NCBI GenBank assembly: GCA_014239715.1
Contig: JAAZYJ010000357.1
Span: 1 to 14,887, forward strand
DNA from: Flavobacteriales bacterium
GTDB taxonomy: Bacteria > Bacteroidota > Bacteroidia > Flavobacteriales > Parvicellaceae
Direction of reading: 5' to 3'
DNA: 14,887 nt
The translations under genes and the position numbers were made by a program. The notes below the pieces were generated by a model. The model saw nothing but the letters and a program-made list of their open reading frames with translations. It had not been told where the DNA came from and searched no databases. Positions 14,333 through 14,887 of the stretch are shown here, piece after piece. The first letter of the stretch is position 1; every line of letters begins with the position of its first letter.

Positions 14333-14887
14333 TTACGCCTTCATCTTTTTCAGGATCTCTTTGACCGCATCTTTGTGAACTGTAAAGCTCATGAACTTTA
14401 ACTTCACATAGTCCTCATGGATGAAATAATAGCCAAATTTATCTGAACCTTCACCACAATTTCTTGAGCCGGAGCTGGAATCTTTTACCAAATACCAGGT
14501 CTTATCGCCCTGAACTTTGTACCCGACAAGATGCATGGCGTGGTCGTCGGTTGTAGAACCGTTTTTGAACCGTTGCAATCTGGCCGCCTCATCGATGTAC
14601 TCGCTTGGAATGTCCCAGGTTGGTATAACACCGACCTGTGCGATCTTATCAAAGCCGGGCTCCGATACGTCACCCCCAATGCTTAGAGAATATCCATTGT
14701 CGATGGACATCTTAATGGCGTCCATAAACTCATCCAAAGGCACATTGTTGTAGTCGGCACTGTGCCACCAGTTATCAGGGACTTTGTACTCTGCTTTTTC
14801 ATAATAGCTCTCATCCATAAGGCTCATGAAATCAACGTAATCATCCGGGTTTATTTTCAGCTCATTGTTTAAATATTCTTGTGGGGA
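14333..14887 (-). CDS. C1B-family (bleomycin-hydrolase-like) cysteine peptidase, C-terminal part
   Basis: The frame is open to the right edge; 184 residues of the C-terminal half are visible and the true start lies outside the window. The sequence begins SPQEYLNNELKINPDDYVDF and continues through YKVPDNWWHSADYNNVPL and SIGGDV to TTDDHAMHLVGY. The His codon at 14540-14542 is in the position of the catalytic histidine of C1B peptidases. The motif after it reads WYLVKDSSSG, with Asp (14480-14482) where the family's active-site Asn of NSWG normally stands. The end GYYFIHEDYVKLKFMSFTVH is typical of bleomycin-hydrolase-like enzymes, which act as aminopeptidases. The catalytic Cys lies beyond the window. 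The gene converges on the fibre-like gene with a 30-bp gap. Confidence 0.85.
   Translation of the reverse strand, partial: SPQEYLNNELKINPDDYVDFMSLMDESYYEKAEYKVPDNWWHSADYNNVPLDEFMDAIKMSIDNGYSLSIGGDVSEPGFDKIAQVGVIPTWDIPSEYIDEAARLQRFKNGSTTDDHAMHLVGYKVQGDKTWYLVKDSSSGSRNCGEGSDKFGYYFIHEDYVKLKFMSFTVHKDAVKEILKKMKA

Noticed and set aside
14303..14345. Possible terminator between the convergent fibre and peptidase genes (TGCG-TTGG-CGCA and GCGT-GTATT-ACGC)
   Set aside because: Both stems are only four base pairs and neither is followed by a T-run, so they are too weak to call.

Overview
The window reads as chromosomal DNA from a member of the Bacteroidota, probably Flavobacteriales-like. The grounds are a T9SS C-terminal sorting domain, a TonB-dependent receptor with a carboxypeptidase-regulatory-like domain followed by a DUF4249 lipoprotein, a GldM-N-like protein, TAnnTTTG-type promoter boxes, and few Shine-Dalgarno sequences. 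The genus cannot be named from this window. There are no RNA genes, CRISPR arrays, insertion sequences or other transposition marks, and no gene-free stretch longer than 300 bases.

Left third, minus strand (about 1-3521). metF (methylenetetrahydrofolate reductase) is followed by a tight cluster: a small ParA/MinD-type ATPase, a 129-aa protein of unknown family, and an exported protein that strongly resembles the N-terminal domain of the gliding/type IX secretion motor protein GldM. A secreted carboxypeptidase-regulatory-like protein and a possible partial gene at the left edge come next. The ATPase, 129-aa and GldM-like genes are 1 nt apart or overlap by 4 nt. A cytosolic ParA-type ATPase coupled to an orphan GldM-N-like envelope protein is the best candidate here for an undescribed system, for example one that positions an envelope machine.

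Centre, plus strand (3705-11200). lepA (EF4) diverges from metF, each with a plausible TAnnTTTG promoter. A TonB-dependent receptor and a DUF4249 lipoprotein form an outer-membrane uptake pair. After them come an ECF sigma factor, an overlapping putative anti-sigma membrane protein with an internally duplicated N-terminal module, and an outer-membrane beta-barrel protein of a type often linked to ECF factors. The sigma gene and the barrel gene are both preceded by TGTAAC-N17-CGTC with identical spacing. This looks like the sigma factor's own promoter class and suggests autoregulation plus control of the barrel gene.

Right third (11276-14887). A nitroreductase-family flavoprotein is followed by a two-gene unit: a tiny protein made almost only of a T9SS sorting domain, then, 1 nt later, a 572-aa repeat-rich fibre-like surface protein with no sorting domain of its own. 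A C1B (bleomycin-hydrolase-like) cysteine peptidase converges from the right edge and is truncated by the window.
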